A DNA stretch of 64,000 nucleotides from Quillaja saponaria. Lineage: Eukaryota > Streptophyta > Magnoliopsida > Fabales > Quillajaceae. Both the position numbers and the translations under genes were made by a program. Under the pieces are notes generated by a model, which worked only from the letters and a program-made list of their open reading frames with translations, had not been told where the DNA came from and did not search any database. Shown piece after piece: positions 10,957 to 20,199 of this stretch. The stretch is taken from positions 10,664,001 through 10,728,000 of the forward strand of contig CM055611.1 in NCBI GenBank assembly GCA_029379385.1. The letters are read 5' to 3'. Positions within the stretch are counted from its first letter, which is position 1, and each line of letters opens with the position of its first letter.

Positions 10957-11645
10957 GATAGACGAATCAGGGGTAGAAACTACAGTAAATAGTAGACAAA
11001 TTAAATTTGAATTTGTAGAAGAACCTCGAATGCATGAAATCAATCTTATGAAAGATACAATTAAAAGAAAAGAAAATTTTCTTATGTCTCTAAATGTTAA
11101 TATAAGAGGATTAAGCAACAATTAAAATCTTCTAAGCTTCAGGATGAAATTAATAAATTTCAACATAAAATTGAACAAACTATATGTGCTGAAATTCCTA
11201 ATGCCTTTTGGAATAGAAAACAGCATATGAATTGCCTTATGAACCCAATTTCTCAGAAAAGCAAATACCTACTAAGGCTAGACCAATAGCCATGGGTCCT
11301 AGGCACTTAGAAATTTGTAAAGTAGAAATTGAAGAGCTACTAAAAAAGGGATTAATTAGAAAAATCTACAATCCCTGGAGTTGCCCTACATTTTATGTAG
11401 AAAATGCAGCTGAATTAGAAAGAGGAGTCCTGAGGTTAGTAATTAATTACAAACCTCTGAATAAAGCCTTAAGATGGATTAGGTATCCAATCCCTAATAA
11501 AAAGGATTTGTTAAACAGACTCTATGACGCTAAGATCTTTTCTAAATTTGATATGAAATCTGGATATTGGCAAATTCAGATAACTGAGCATGATAGGTAC
11601 AAAACTGCCTTTACTGTACCTTTTGGGCATTATGATTTGGATTAA
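10931..11645 (+). pseudogene. EPRV reverse transcriptase, N-terminal half
   Basis: A linker (10931-11125 and on to about 11220 in another frame) precedes the RT fingers and palm in the third frame from 11232: KARPIAMGPRHLE, EIEELLKKGLIRKIYNPWSC, RLVINYKPLN, RYPIPNKKDLLNRL, and the motif A segment FSKFDMKSGYWQIQI with its catalytic aspartate. The frame ends at 11643 because about 17 bases are missing at motif B, just before the FGLKNAP block. The match to Caulimoviridae RT is strong by motif order. Confidence 0.85.
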
Positions 11646-12130
11646 AAAATGCTCCATCTGAATTTCAAAACATTATGAATGATATTTTTACTTCTTATCA
11701 TGAATTTATAATTGTTTATATTGATGATGTTTTAGTTTTTTCTCCTTCTATTGAAAAACATTTTAAACATCTCAATATATTTTTGAACACTGTCATGAAG
11801 GCAGGATTAGCAATTTCTACAGAGAAGGAAAAAATATTTCAAACTGCTTTACATTTTTTAGGAAACAATATTCATAAAGGTTCTATTATACCTATTGATA
11901 TAGCTATACAATTTGCTGATAAATTCCCTAATGAAATAAGGGAAAAACAACAATTGTAGAGATTCTTAGGGAGCCTAAATTATGTATGAGAATTTTACAA
12001 GGACTTAGCTTTAGATTGCAAATTATTATTTGCACGATTAGTAAGCAATCCTCTAGAATGGAATAATGATTTTATAGAAGCAATTAAGAGGATAAAACAA
12101 AGAGTAAAAGAACTCCCATGTCTTTATATT
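11646..12130 (+). pseudogene. EPRV reverse transcriptase, C-terminal half
   Basis: Resumes in the second frame with FGLKNAPSEFQNIMND and the catalytic YIDDVLVFS at 11717-11743 (both aspartates present). The thumb region follows. TAG at 11957 and TGA at 11987 interrupt the RT-to-RNase H connection (RFLGSLNYV region), but the reading frame itself is kept into RNase H. Confidence 0.85.
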
Positions 12131-12538
12131 CCTCATCCAGATGCATTTAAAATGGTTGAAACAGATGCTTCCGAAATAGGATATGGAGGAATACTTATAC
12201 AAAAAATTGCTAATAATGAGCAATTGGTTAGATTTACTTCAGGAACTTGGAAAGGTGCACAGCAAAATTATTCTAGTATAAAAAAGGAAATATTATCCAT
12301 AGTCATGTGCATTGCTAAGTTTGAATCTGACCTGTTAAATAAAAAATTCTTATTAAGAATAGATTGCAAGTCTGCTAAGGATATCCTTCTTAAAGATGTT
12401 AAAAATATAGCATCTAAACAGATATTTGCTAGATGGCAAGGAATCCTTTCTGTTTTTGAATTTGATATAGAATTTATTAAAGGAGAATCTAATTATTTGC
12501 CTGACTTTCTAACTAGAGAATTTTTGCAGGGATCCTAA
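12131..12538 (+). pseudogene. EPRV RNase H
   Basis: An open stretch of 128 codons from 12152 carries VETDASEIGYGGIL (first catalytic aspartate), EILSIVMCIAKFE (catalytic glutamate region), LLRIDCKSAKDIL (second aspartate) and ESNYLPDFLTREF (last conserved aspartate). All expected acidic residues are visible. It would degrade RNA in the RNA:DNA hybrid. This is the best-preserved enzymatic domain in the element. It ends at TAA 12536. Confidence 0.85.
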
Positions 12539-12551
12539 AAGAAAAGGCGTT

Positions 12552-13677
12552 ATGACCTCTCTAAATACTCTTGTAAAAATAAATTTTTCCACTCCTAATC
12601 CTGAGGAGACTGATAAAGATTTCTTAAGTGATCAGGCTTATGAGTTAGCCCTTCCTTGTAATTACCAAGGATTTCAAATACCCATATATTCCACTATCTT
12701 ATAAAAAGATAGCACCAATTGAGAAAAGGTATGCTAATTTAGCACCATATGAGATAGCCCATTTCTCAATAATCATCTTCCTCCTGAATTGGAACCCATG
12801 AATATTTTATTCTATTTAAATATTCCTGTGGACATATAATCAATTTCTCACAAACCTGGGATTTGAGCAGGGTCAGAATGGGCTTATTCAAAAATCATCA
12901 TTTATAAAGTGATGAAGCCAGAAGAATAGCGTATGGATTTATACCAGTCAAAAACAAATCAAAGACAGAAGAATATTTCCTCGGCTATATACTATTTTGA
13001 TTATATGGCTGCATGGGAAAAACTTGCTTTTATTTGAAAACAAAGCAAGAAAGCACAGCTAGTTTCTTAGGTTCACCCTCAATGAAGAACCTTCACCCAC
13101 TACTTTTCTTCAGCGGTTGAAAACATGGTACTTTTCTTGGGGATTATTTCCTATATCCCTACCTAAATATGTTCATCTTTAATGGTTAAGATTCTGTGAG
13201 AATAATCATTCTCTGGATCCTCAAGACAAAATTATTATGTTTACAGCTTATTATCAGCTCCCATGGATTGTTAAATAGGAATATATTATAAAAGAATGTT
13301 CTTCTTTTGCCTTTGGGATTAATCAATCAGTCCCCTGGTTAATTCGTAGAACTTAAATTAAATGGTGGGATAACTTCTCTAATTTCGAAGAGAACCTTTA
13401 TAATTTTCAAAAGCTAGGGATCTTAAGATCTAAAGCTTCTTCTCAAACACCTTATATTAATGAGAATAAAAAGGTTCTTGATATGTTGAAAGGCTTATTA
13501 GCCTCCCTCTGTAAAGATGATATTCAAAAGAAGCTCCTAAAAATCCTTGAAGATAACAGTTCTAAGATGAGTCAAGATGACCCAGCCTATTTCCAGGACT
13601 CATAAGACCCTCTGGACGAAGAAGCAGAAGATTTTTTGGATGAAGAATCTCATCAATATTTTTTTTTTCCATAAAGC
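12552..13677 (+). pseudogene. EPRV reading frame downstream of RNase H, function unknown
   Basis: An ATG at 12552, 14 bases after the RNase H stop and in a different frame, opens a run beginning MTSLNTLVKINFSTPN (TAA at 12702). Across several frames up to about 13677 there is clear coding-like sequence with many W, F and Y residues, including WAYSKIIIYKVMKPEE, YFLGYILF and DYMAAWEKLAF, and an acidic tail DEEAEDFLDEES near 13614-13650. The tail is also present at the edge of the EPRV fragment at 33861, which shows it is viral. I do not recognise a domain. It could be a separate small ORF, as reported for some florendoviruses, or a C-terminal extension of the polyprotein; total coding length near 6.4 kb would fit a petuvirus polyprotein. 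Confidence 0.55.
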
Positions 13678-13934
13678 TAAAGTTTACTTTCCTAAAAGGA
13701 GAAGGAATCTACTTTTCATAAAACAAAAGTCATCCTTTTCTAAAAGAAAAGAATGCTTTCAGTGACTTGAAGTCAAAATTCTTAAAAGAAAACGATTTAA
13801 AATATTCCCTTTCTATCTGGCGGACCGACTCCAATCCAATCCATCCAGGACACGTGCCCAGATAGAAGGATAAACCTTATCTCAAGGAATCTGCTTTTAT
13901 TAGCCTTATCTCTTAGGCAATTATGCTAGGATTA

Positions 13935-13944
13935 TTATTTAAGG
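13935..13944 (+). promoter_or_regulatory. EPRV promoter TATA-like element
   Basis: TTATTTAAGG followed by GCCTTTGCCCTCT. The equivalent place in the EPRV fragment at 33530-33545 (minus strand) reads TTATATAAGGGCC, so this copy carries a weakened TATA box of the pregenomic RNA promoter. Confidence 0.65.
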
Positions 13945-14145
13945 GCCTTTGCCCTCTATAGCTTCATAAGTTTTGAAGTTTACTAGAAAATCAGAAGTTT
14001 GAAAATTTTAGAGTAGTTTGAGTGTTTTGTAAAATACGAGTGAAAGCTTCAAGCTTGTAATAGTGGACTTGTACCTGTTGTTCCTGTAGCTGCTGTTGTC
14101 AAATAGTACCTGTGAACAAGTTCTGTACCTATGCCTTGTACCTGT

Positions 14146-14151
14146 AATAAA
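14146..14151 (+). terminator. EPRV poly(A) signal
   Basis: AATAAA about 205 bp downstream of the TATA-like element, in a stretch with repeated GTACCTG words. In Caulimoviridae the signal lies just downstream of the promoter, giving a terminally redundant RNA; spacing fits. Confidence 0.55.
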
Positions 14152-14289
14152 GAATATGTTTTTATGTAAGTTTTCTTCTACTCTTAAATTTTAATGATTA
14201 ATCTGGGCTGCTGAATCTTATTGGAGCTATTTGCATGTGTTATGTGTGTTTTGTCTGTGTTTTTGTCTATGTGAGCTAAATTGCCCTTA

Positions 14290-14302
14290 TGGAATCAGAG
14301 CC
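14290..14302 (+). promoter_or_regulatory. EPRV tRNA-Met primer-binding site
   Basis: TGGAATCAGAGCC differs by one base from TGGTATCAGAGCC, the sequence complementary to the 3' end of plant initiator tRNA-Met that primes minus-strand synthesis in Caulimoviridae. It lies 140 bp after the poly(A) signal and about 185 bp before the movement-protein ATG, the expected place. Confidence 0.75.
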
Positions 14303-14477
14303 AGTAACCTTAAAGGTTGGTAGTGTGATAATAGTCTTAAGCTATCTGTTCATTAATCTTCAAAGTTGAGGAGTTAAACCCAAGAAACCAAGTTGGGGCA
14401 TCTGTTAACCCATGTAGTCCGTTGAGGGTTAAGTAAGTCCTTTGACAGTTTGCCCCTTTGACTCGAAGATAAAATGG
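14303..14477 (+). other. EPRV leader up to the movement-protein start
   Basis: Aligns with 33006-33180 (minus strand) through blocks CTGTTCATTAATCTTCAAA, GTTGAGGGTT, TTTGACAGTTTG and CTTTGACTCGAAG. It ends in ATGG at 14474-14477, after which gypsy gag sequence resumes. This shows that the viral circle was opened at or next to its first start codon. Confidence 0.7.
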
Positions 14478-15216
14478 TTTATGGCATCAAACCCTAGTAA
14501 GAAGTATTGGATGAGGAGTTGATCATAGATTTGGTGATGGGGGCAACAAGCACACAGCTTCTTAAATCTTTCCCAATACTCATAAGGTTTCACCATGGTA
14601 TTGCCTTATTCCACATATTCCTTTCTTATATTTGTAGCACGTGATGCATTAAAATACTTCTCCAAGAAAAGCAACTTCATCTCAATCCACTTAGTTATTG
14701 AGCCAAAGGGAATGTAATATAGCCACTCCTCAGCTGCATCACCCAAGGAGAATGGGAATGCTTAAAGTTTGATTTGCTCCTCGATCACACTATTTTGTTT
14801 CATGCTCGAGCTCACTAAATGGAATTCCTTGAGATGTTTATGTGGATCTTCACCTAAAAGACCATGAAAGGTAAGAAGTAAGTGAATAAGACCAGATTTA
14901 AGCTCAAAAGGAACATCAATATTAGGAAAATTAATGCAGAAAGGTTAATGGTCAAGATCAGGAGTGATAAGCACCTTAAGAGTGCGAGGTTGTCGAAGGG
15001 CCATGTTTTAAACTTGTTCGTGGATTGGTGTGATTTCTTCCTTCAATTTGAAAGCCAAACAATGTCCTTTTTGTGACTCAAACTCTACTTGTGTGATTGA
15101 TTTGATGTAATCTCTCACTACACGTATTCTAGGATTGACCCTTTCAATTGGGCTTTGTGGTGGAGCTCGATTGATTGCCTCAACTTGCTCTTCATAAAAA
15201 AACTCTCTGCTAGGGT
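14478..15216 (-). pseudogene. Ty3/gypsy gag N-terminal half (right flank of EPRV)
   Basis: Minus strand encodes YEEQVEAINRAPPQSPIERV and RVVRDYIKSITQVEFESQKG (missing from the left copy), then the same GEDPHKHL-type Gag blocks as at 6417-7050, ending at the GLMP codons at 14478 where the EPRV abuts. The gag frame begins directly at the LTR end near 15216 with no primer-binding site between, so the element was already rearranged. Confidence 0.7.
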
Positions 15217-15403
15217 TTCTAATGAATCACTGATGTTCACCAAATTAAAACCTACCTAACTATATTTGTAGTATACTAAGTAGGGTATCGTTCCCAGAGA
15301 GAAACAATGAAGTTAATCAAATTCAACTCAAGCAAATAGTTCTCATTTAATTAAATTGAACTAAAGCAAAAGAGCACAAGCAGTTCAAGTATAAATCCTA
15401 AGC
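14478..15403 (-). repeat. Direct repeat flanking the EPRV, right copy
   Basis: Partner of 6417-7242. It is 926 bp long, retains the 104 bp lost on the left, and its right edge corresponds to the point where the left copy is cut by the EPRV. Confidence 0.75.
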
Positions 15404-16340
15404 TGTAATGAACAATAAAAGTAAATCAAGCTAATGCAAGAAAATATAAAACAAAACAGATGTATAAAAATGAATGAAGTTCTAAAATAGGTTGTTATGA
15501 TAATATGCTATAAATATGCAAACTTAGTTAATATGCACTCAAAACAGCAAAGTAAATAAATGGGTTGTTGATCTTTGATCTAAATTAATTTAAAATAGTT
15601 AAGCAAGCAAGAAAAACAATAGAATTAAATTCTAAATGCAAAAACAATATTCGGTAGAAAACAACAAAAGATTTATAAGACTCAACTGCAAAGAAGTTTT
15701 CGCTAGATTCATGAGGAATAATCATTGAAAACAAACAAATAGCAATCTAAATATACACATATGCATGCAAATCAACCATGGAAACAAGTCTTTCCTACCT
15801 ATCCTTACCTCTTTGTTAATTAGGTCAAACGGAATAACTAACACTAATCACATAATAACCCTCATTAAGCATTATGGATTGAATTACGATAAAGCATCAT
15901 GAACTAGATAGGTGCAACTGATTCTAAAAAATTAACACACAAGCGGCATTAACTTAGTCTAGATCCGATTTTCCAGGAAACACTCAGATTTAATTCAAGG
16001 GCTACTTTTACTACTCTTGTTAATTAGCCATGCAAAGACATTAGTCAATTAACTAGCATCAGATTACATGTATTAACCTATCATGTCTACATCATAACAA
16101 GCTAAAACACATACTCATTAAGCAATTAACCAAAAAAACTTGAATACTTGCTTTTGTGTATAACATCAGATTTCCTCTTAAAAACAAATTCTCATAGTTG
16201 CTTCATAAGTCAAGGTTACTTACCTCTTGCAATTGAACAAAAAATTAAGCTAGCATCATCATTAATTGAAAAGAAAATATTTTGAGAGAGAAGAAGAAAA
16301 GTGCATGTAAAGGTACTTCTCAATCAGATCTATACCTTCC

Positions 16341-16350
16341 CTATTTATAG
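16341..16350 (-). promoter_or_regulatory. LTR TATA box, family A
   Basis: CTATAAATAG on the minus strand inside the LTR, conserved as TATAAATAG at 38516-38524 and TATAAATAG-like at 40770-40778 in the two sister LTRs. Confidence 0.6.
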
Positions 16351-16540
16351 AGTATAGGGGTGGTAAGGACTCCTAAACAAGAAGGAGTCTTTCTTACTTA
16401 ATAGCTAATTCCTTAATCATATATGCACTTCCTATTTTATCCAAAATTTGAATATTCTAATCTGATCTTGTGATCTTCTTTCTATCTTGAACCATATAAA
16501 ATTCCTTGCCAAAGTTTGATTCCTAATGTAGAAATCCTTT

Positions 16541-17029
16541 ATTACCACTAGGGCTGTCAACGAGCCAAGCTTTGGGCAAGCTCAAGCTCGATTTAGGCTC
16601 ATGATCAAATATTCAAGTTTGGCTCGGCTCGTTTTAGGCTCGTGATCAAATATTCAAGCTTGGCTCGGCTCGTTAAAGGCTCTTGCAGATTTTTTGAAAA
16701 TTCTAAAAAAAGTTTGTAGGCAAGGAGAATTGAACCCAAGACTACTTAGTAAGTGTTTGTGCAAATTACCACTAAACCAAGAAACAATTTATGTTAGTTT
16801 TATGTATATAAATAATAAAAAATTTATTAAATAATATTAAACGAACCAACTCACAAGTTGAGCTTTGGAAAGATTGAGCTCGGCTAGTTTTATAAACGAG
16901 CTCAAAATAAAGCCAAGATCGGCTCATTTAAAAAATGAGTCTAGCTTGATCAGAGCACTTAACTAGTAGCTCACAAACTGTTCACAAGCTAGTTCAACTC
17001 AGCTCATTGCCATGCTTAATTACCACTAG
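16541..17029. mobile_element. Non-autonomous transposon with target-site duplication and GCTCG subrepeats
   Basis: Comparison with the sister LTR shows a clean insertion at 16552-17018. The flanks ATTACCACTAG (16541-16551) and ATTACCACTAG (17019-17029) are identical and occur once in the empty site, giving an 8-11-bp target-site duplication. The ends (GGCTGTCAACGAGCC and, inverted, AAGCATGGCAATGAGC) form an imperfect terminal inverted repeat. Near the left end a unit of about 42 bp containing TTGGCTCGGCTCG is repeated. The size and TSD fit a hAT-like non-autonomous element; a SINE-like origin is an alternative because of the tRNA-like segment inside. Confidence 0.6.
16718..16784 (-). other. 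tRNA-like segment with Pol III A and B boxes
   Basis: Minus strand reads TTGGTTTAGTGGTAA (A-box-like) and, 43 bases after its start, GGTTCAATTCT (B-box-like). This spacing is that of a tRNA gene without intron. No clean cloverleaf is evident, so I call it a tRNA-derived remnant, not a tRNA gene. Confidence 0.45.
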
Positions 17030-17262
17030 GATTCCTAGTCCAATTAGGATTTGCATTTCATCAACTCATAGATTTGTCTCAATGTGCTCATTCTTCTTAC
17101 CTCCATTACATGCTCAAATGCTCCCTTTAGCTACATTTTACTCTTTATGTCTACAAGCACAGTTTTCTACAAAACTAGAGAAGTAAATTAAAGTAAGATA
17201 TAAAATATGCATAAAAGACTAGGAATAGGGTACTAAAAAGATAGAATAATATGAGTGTATTA

Positions 17263-17956
17263 GTTTCTCTCTACAGCTTCTAAGTTTCCCTTTTTTTGGT
17301 GGTTTAGGTGTCCCTCACCGCTATGGGGCGGCCTAGGCCACCACCAATGGCAGTCGTTCTTCAAGTTTTGCTCCAAGATCTTCCCTATGCCTAAGCTCTA
17401 TAGGTATTGAGCTTACTTTCCACCATGTTTCCGTCAATTGAAAAAGCTTGTAGGGAGCTATCATCTCAAACTCAAAATCACCTTCATTCTTTGTAGCCTT
17501 TGGGACTTTCCTTTTCCTTTCTTTGCAGCCCTAGAACCATCCTCAAACCCTAGCCTAGATCATACTTTGTAGCCACCACAACCACCACCTTCAACATAAC
17601 TGCCCACCCAGCAATGTGCCCTTCTCATATAAACCAATTTCTATGTTTAAAAGAGTGCCCGCTATTCAATTCACTAGTCAAGAGATTGAAAAGTTCTTGC
17701 TGCTCCTTTCAAATTCACCTAGGTTGGTAAGTTTTCTCATGGTCGACCCCTATGAGGGAGATCAGTAAGGCATCTGCTTCCATTGGATTGTCCTGCAACA
17801 GTTTCTGTTGGTTTGACTAGATTATAAACATGTGCTTATTGAAATGTTGAATGAGGAGGGTTGTCAAAGGTTATGGTGTAGATCTAATGGTACATTCAAA
17901 AGTACCCTATGTGTGTGTTTAAATGGACTGCTGATTTTCGTCCCGATCAAGAGTCC
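17263..17956 (+). pseudogene. LINE ORF1 5' fragment, cut by the assembly gap
   Basis: From about 17650 the plus strand encodes VPAIQFTSQEIEKFLLLL, then HVLIEMLNEEGCQRLWCRS and, after a frameshift, VFKWTADFRPDQES. These are the start and middle of the DUF4283-type domain of plant L1 LINE ORF1 (compare LINE at 36641-36910, minus). The stretch 17263-17650 is likely its 5' untranslated region. The fragment stops at the first N. Opposite in orientation to the large LINE at 31086-37311. Confidence 0.65.
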
Positions 17957-18056
17957 NNNNNNNNNNNNNNNNNNNNNNNNNNNNNNNNNNNNNNNNNNNN
18001 NNNNNNNNNNNNNNNNNNNNNNNNNNNNNNNNNNNNNNNNNNNNNNNNNNNNNNNN
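17957..18056. other. Assembly gap (100 N)
   Basis: Exactly 100 undetermined bases, the usual placeholder for a gap of unknown size. Sequence on the two sides belongs to different repeats (LINE left, family B right). Confidence 0.95.
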
Positions 18057-19380
18057 AGAGATGTTGAAACTGTCCAAACTTGAGGTTTAAATCAGTGTCC
18101 ACTTTAACAATCATATCTTTCTTTAGGAAACTCTTAATCAAGTTTCGTAAAATTATAAATACTAGACCTATGTAGCTTTATAATGGTATATCATTTGTAA
18201 TTTTTAGATTTGTATATCAATACAGTATATTATTTGAAGTTGTATCAAATTCTATAACAAGCAAGATTTTTGACAACTTTGACCTTACCTTAGTTAATTG
18301 AACATAACTTTATCTAGGAAAAACGAAATATGATTCTGTTTGATGGGTTTATTAATAGACAAGTATATCTATCTTTATTATATATAAATATTTTCTAGAA
18401 TTTGTCATGAACCCACTCAATTTTTTGCATGAACCAAAAATAGGGCACTACGAATCTTGCCTGACCTAGCCGGAGTATAATAGCTATAACTCACGACATA
18501 TTTGGAACCAAGCTTATTTTAAGACTATAAGCTACATTTTATCTTTTGAACTCTTAATTTAATTCAGCCCCGAAGACATTCGAAATAATGAATTTCTTTT
18601 ACCCACGAAATCTGTCAAATTCTATTCATTATACTCAATAAATTTTCTTGTAGACATTTATCAACTAACTTGGGTGCATAAATTATTTCAATTAATATGT
18701 ATGTATATCTCTATATATTTACATACCACTTAGACTCCTAATTTTCACCCTTTATTCTTAAACTTTCATCCAGCATTTCCTTAATCCCGAAGCCTAAGTT
18801 ATCAATCAATCACAAACATCAAAAGAATTAGGATTCTAAGCTAGAAAAACTACCATCAAAAGACTAAGAGGCTACTGCGGCTTGAAGAGAATCAGCTTGC
18901 AGCAATAGTGCTCCTAGCCACCACTGCCTCAAGAACCCTCCTATCTCAACCACCAAGTGAATGGCCAGGAATGAAGGTAGGACAAAGCTGCCCGGCAAGG
19001 AGGAGGTCGCTGTTGTCGCACAACTGTTGCTGGTAGAAAGTGAGTCTCTTGGCCAAGCTACTGCTACAACTACTAAAACAAGAACTTAATGGTAAAAGGG
19101 TAGCTAGAAGGTGAGAGGAAGAGGTTGGCTGATAAAACAAAGTTGTTGTTGGCTCACACACACACATATACATGGCTATAAGCAAGGAGGAATGAAGTTG
19201 CACAAGCAAGAAGGGAGGGCTAGAACTTTCGGTCAGCAAGGAAATTATAAAGACAAAAACAGGGGAAGTCAACAAGAGAAGAGACGGTGGAGACCAAGAA
19301 TAAAGAAGCCACAATCGGCCAAGCAAGAGAAGGCAAGGGAAAAGAACAAATTAAATTAAAATAAGATGAAATACAAAGTC
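18057..19380 (+). repeat. Dispersed family B, copy 1 (3' part)
   Basis: Starts inside the block GAAACTGTCCAAACTTGAGG that also occurs at 28858 and 56000, followed by TATAATGGTATATCATTTGTAA and ACAAGTATATCTATCTTTA as in those copies. The purine-rich segment near 19200-19360 corresponds to the one at 30640-30840. No protein family recognised in its short open frames. Confidence 0.55.
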
Positions 19381-20199
19381 AAGGAGTCAAAATTTTTATT
19401 ATGCGATCCATATTAAATATTGGTATATATATATTTCTAGTTTACTCTTTTATCTACACACTTGACATCCTTTAATAAAATTTATATATATAAATTTTCA
19501 ACTTCTTATGTCCACCAAGGATATAATAAGAATTAATTCCCTAATCATATATATATACGAATAATATATACAAGTGTTATTTTATCCATCTATTTACACA
19601 AATTACATACGAACCTTCTAAAATATATACTCAAAAACCGTTTATACCTTTAATTACACTACTACCTTGTTTACTACTAAAATTTACACGTTTTGAAAAA
19701 TAAATAAATAAATAAAAATAAACTCGATGAATGAGGTAAAAATCAATGGTTTTTAAAATTAAGACTCAAATTTAATCTTGGTTGTAAGTGTATATATATA
19801 TATATACAAACTTACATTTTAAATTTATTACACACTTGTTCTACTCATAGATAGTAAATTTACAATTTGCTACAAGTTATAACTTACTCAATTAGGAAGA
19901 AAAATTTAATTAATTTGCATACCTATACATATTCATAGATTCAAACAATCTTTTATTTTGGTTCACTTATGGAAAATGATTATTTAATCCGCCACGACGA
20001 TTTACATAGCATAACCCGAAACTTACGTTAAATTGTTAAGTTCTAGGATATTTACTTGCACTATTACTTATTTAATTTATTTATGTGTTTGTCATTTTAT
20101 AACTAAAATTTTACACATCATCTAAAAAACTCGATTATTATATTATCGAGTTGTGAGGGTCATAATAACATATGAATATTCTATAGCGTACATTTAATT
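19381..20199. other. AT-rich sequence with TA microsatellite
   Basis: Includes a (TA)n run near 19790-19806 and several ATATAT tracts. No coding signal or recognisable element. Confidence 0.5.

Larger units (their letters stand above)
7243..14477 (+). mobile_element. Nearly full-length endogenous pararetrovirus (petuvirus/florendovirus-like), permuted
   Basis: Order on the plus strand: movement protein, coat protein with CCHC knuckle, acidic/coiled-coil linker, aspartic protease, RT, RNase H, an extra reading frame, promoter, poly(A) signal, tRNA-Met primer site, and leader ending in the movement-protein start (ATGG at 14474-14477). The unit from ATGG at 7250 to ATGG at 14474 is 7,224 bp, close to the roughly 7.2 kb known for Petunia vein clearing virus. 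There is no integrase and no LTR, as expected for Caulimoviridae. More than a dozen stops, frameshifts and small deletions show it is an inactive fossil. Single-polyprotein order MP-CP-PR-RT-RH favours petuvirus or florendovirus over badna- or caulimovirus. Confidence 0.85.
15217..17262 (-). repeat. Family A LTR (complete, with nested insertion)
   Basis: Runs from TAATGAATCACTGATG on the left to ATGAGTGTATTA on the right; on the minus strand it starts TAATACACTCAT (TGATACACTCAT in the other copies). About 1.57 kb after removing the 0.48-kb insertion. Related LTRs lie at 37312-38904 and 40531-41104. A minus-strand TATA box (CTATAAATAG, 16341-16350) marks the transcription start. Confidence 0.7.

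Noticed and set aside
13577..13765. Open frame of 62 codons
   Set aside because: Shadow of the acidic tail of the post-RNase H frame; lysine-rich only because of the shifted reading.
7243..14477. Possibility that the EPRV is intact or activatable
   Set aside because: At least a dozen stops, frameshifts and small deletions in movement, coat, protease and RT regions, plus a missing movement-protein N-terminus.
16718..16784. Functional tRNA gene
   Set aside because: A and B boxes are spaced correctly, but acceptor and anticodon stems do not pair convincingly.
17832..18083. Open frame crossing the assembly gap
   Set aside because: Half of it is N; the real coding is a LINE ORF1 fragment in two frames that ends at the gap.
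18946..19326. 126-codon minus-strand frame rich in Leu and Ser
   Set aside because: No recognisable domain, lies in the purine-rich tail of family B whose reverse strand is open by composition.
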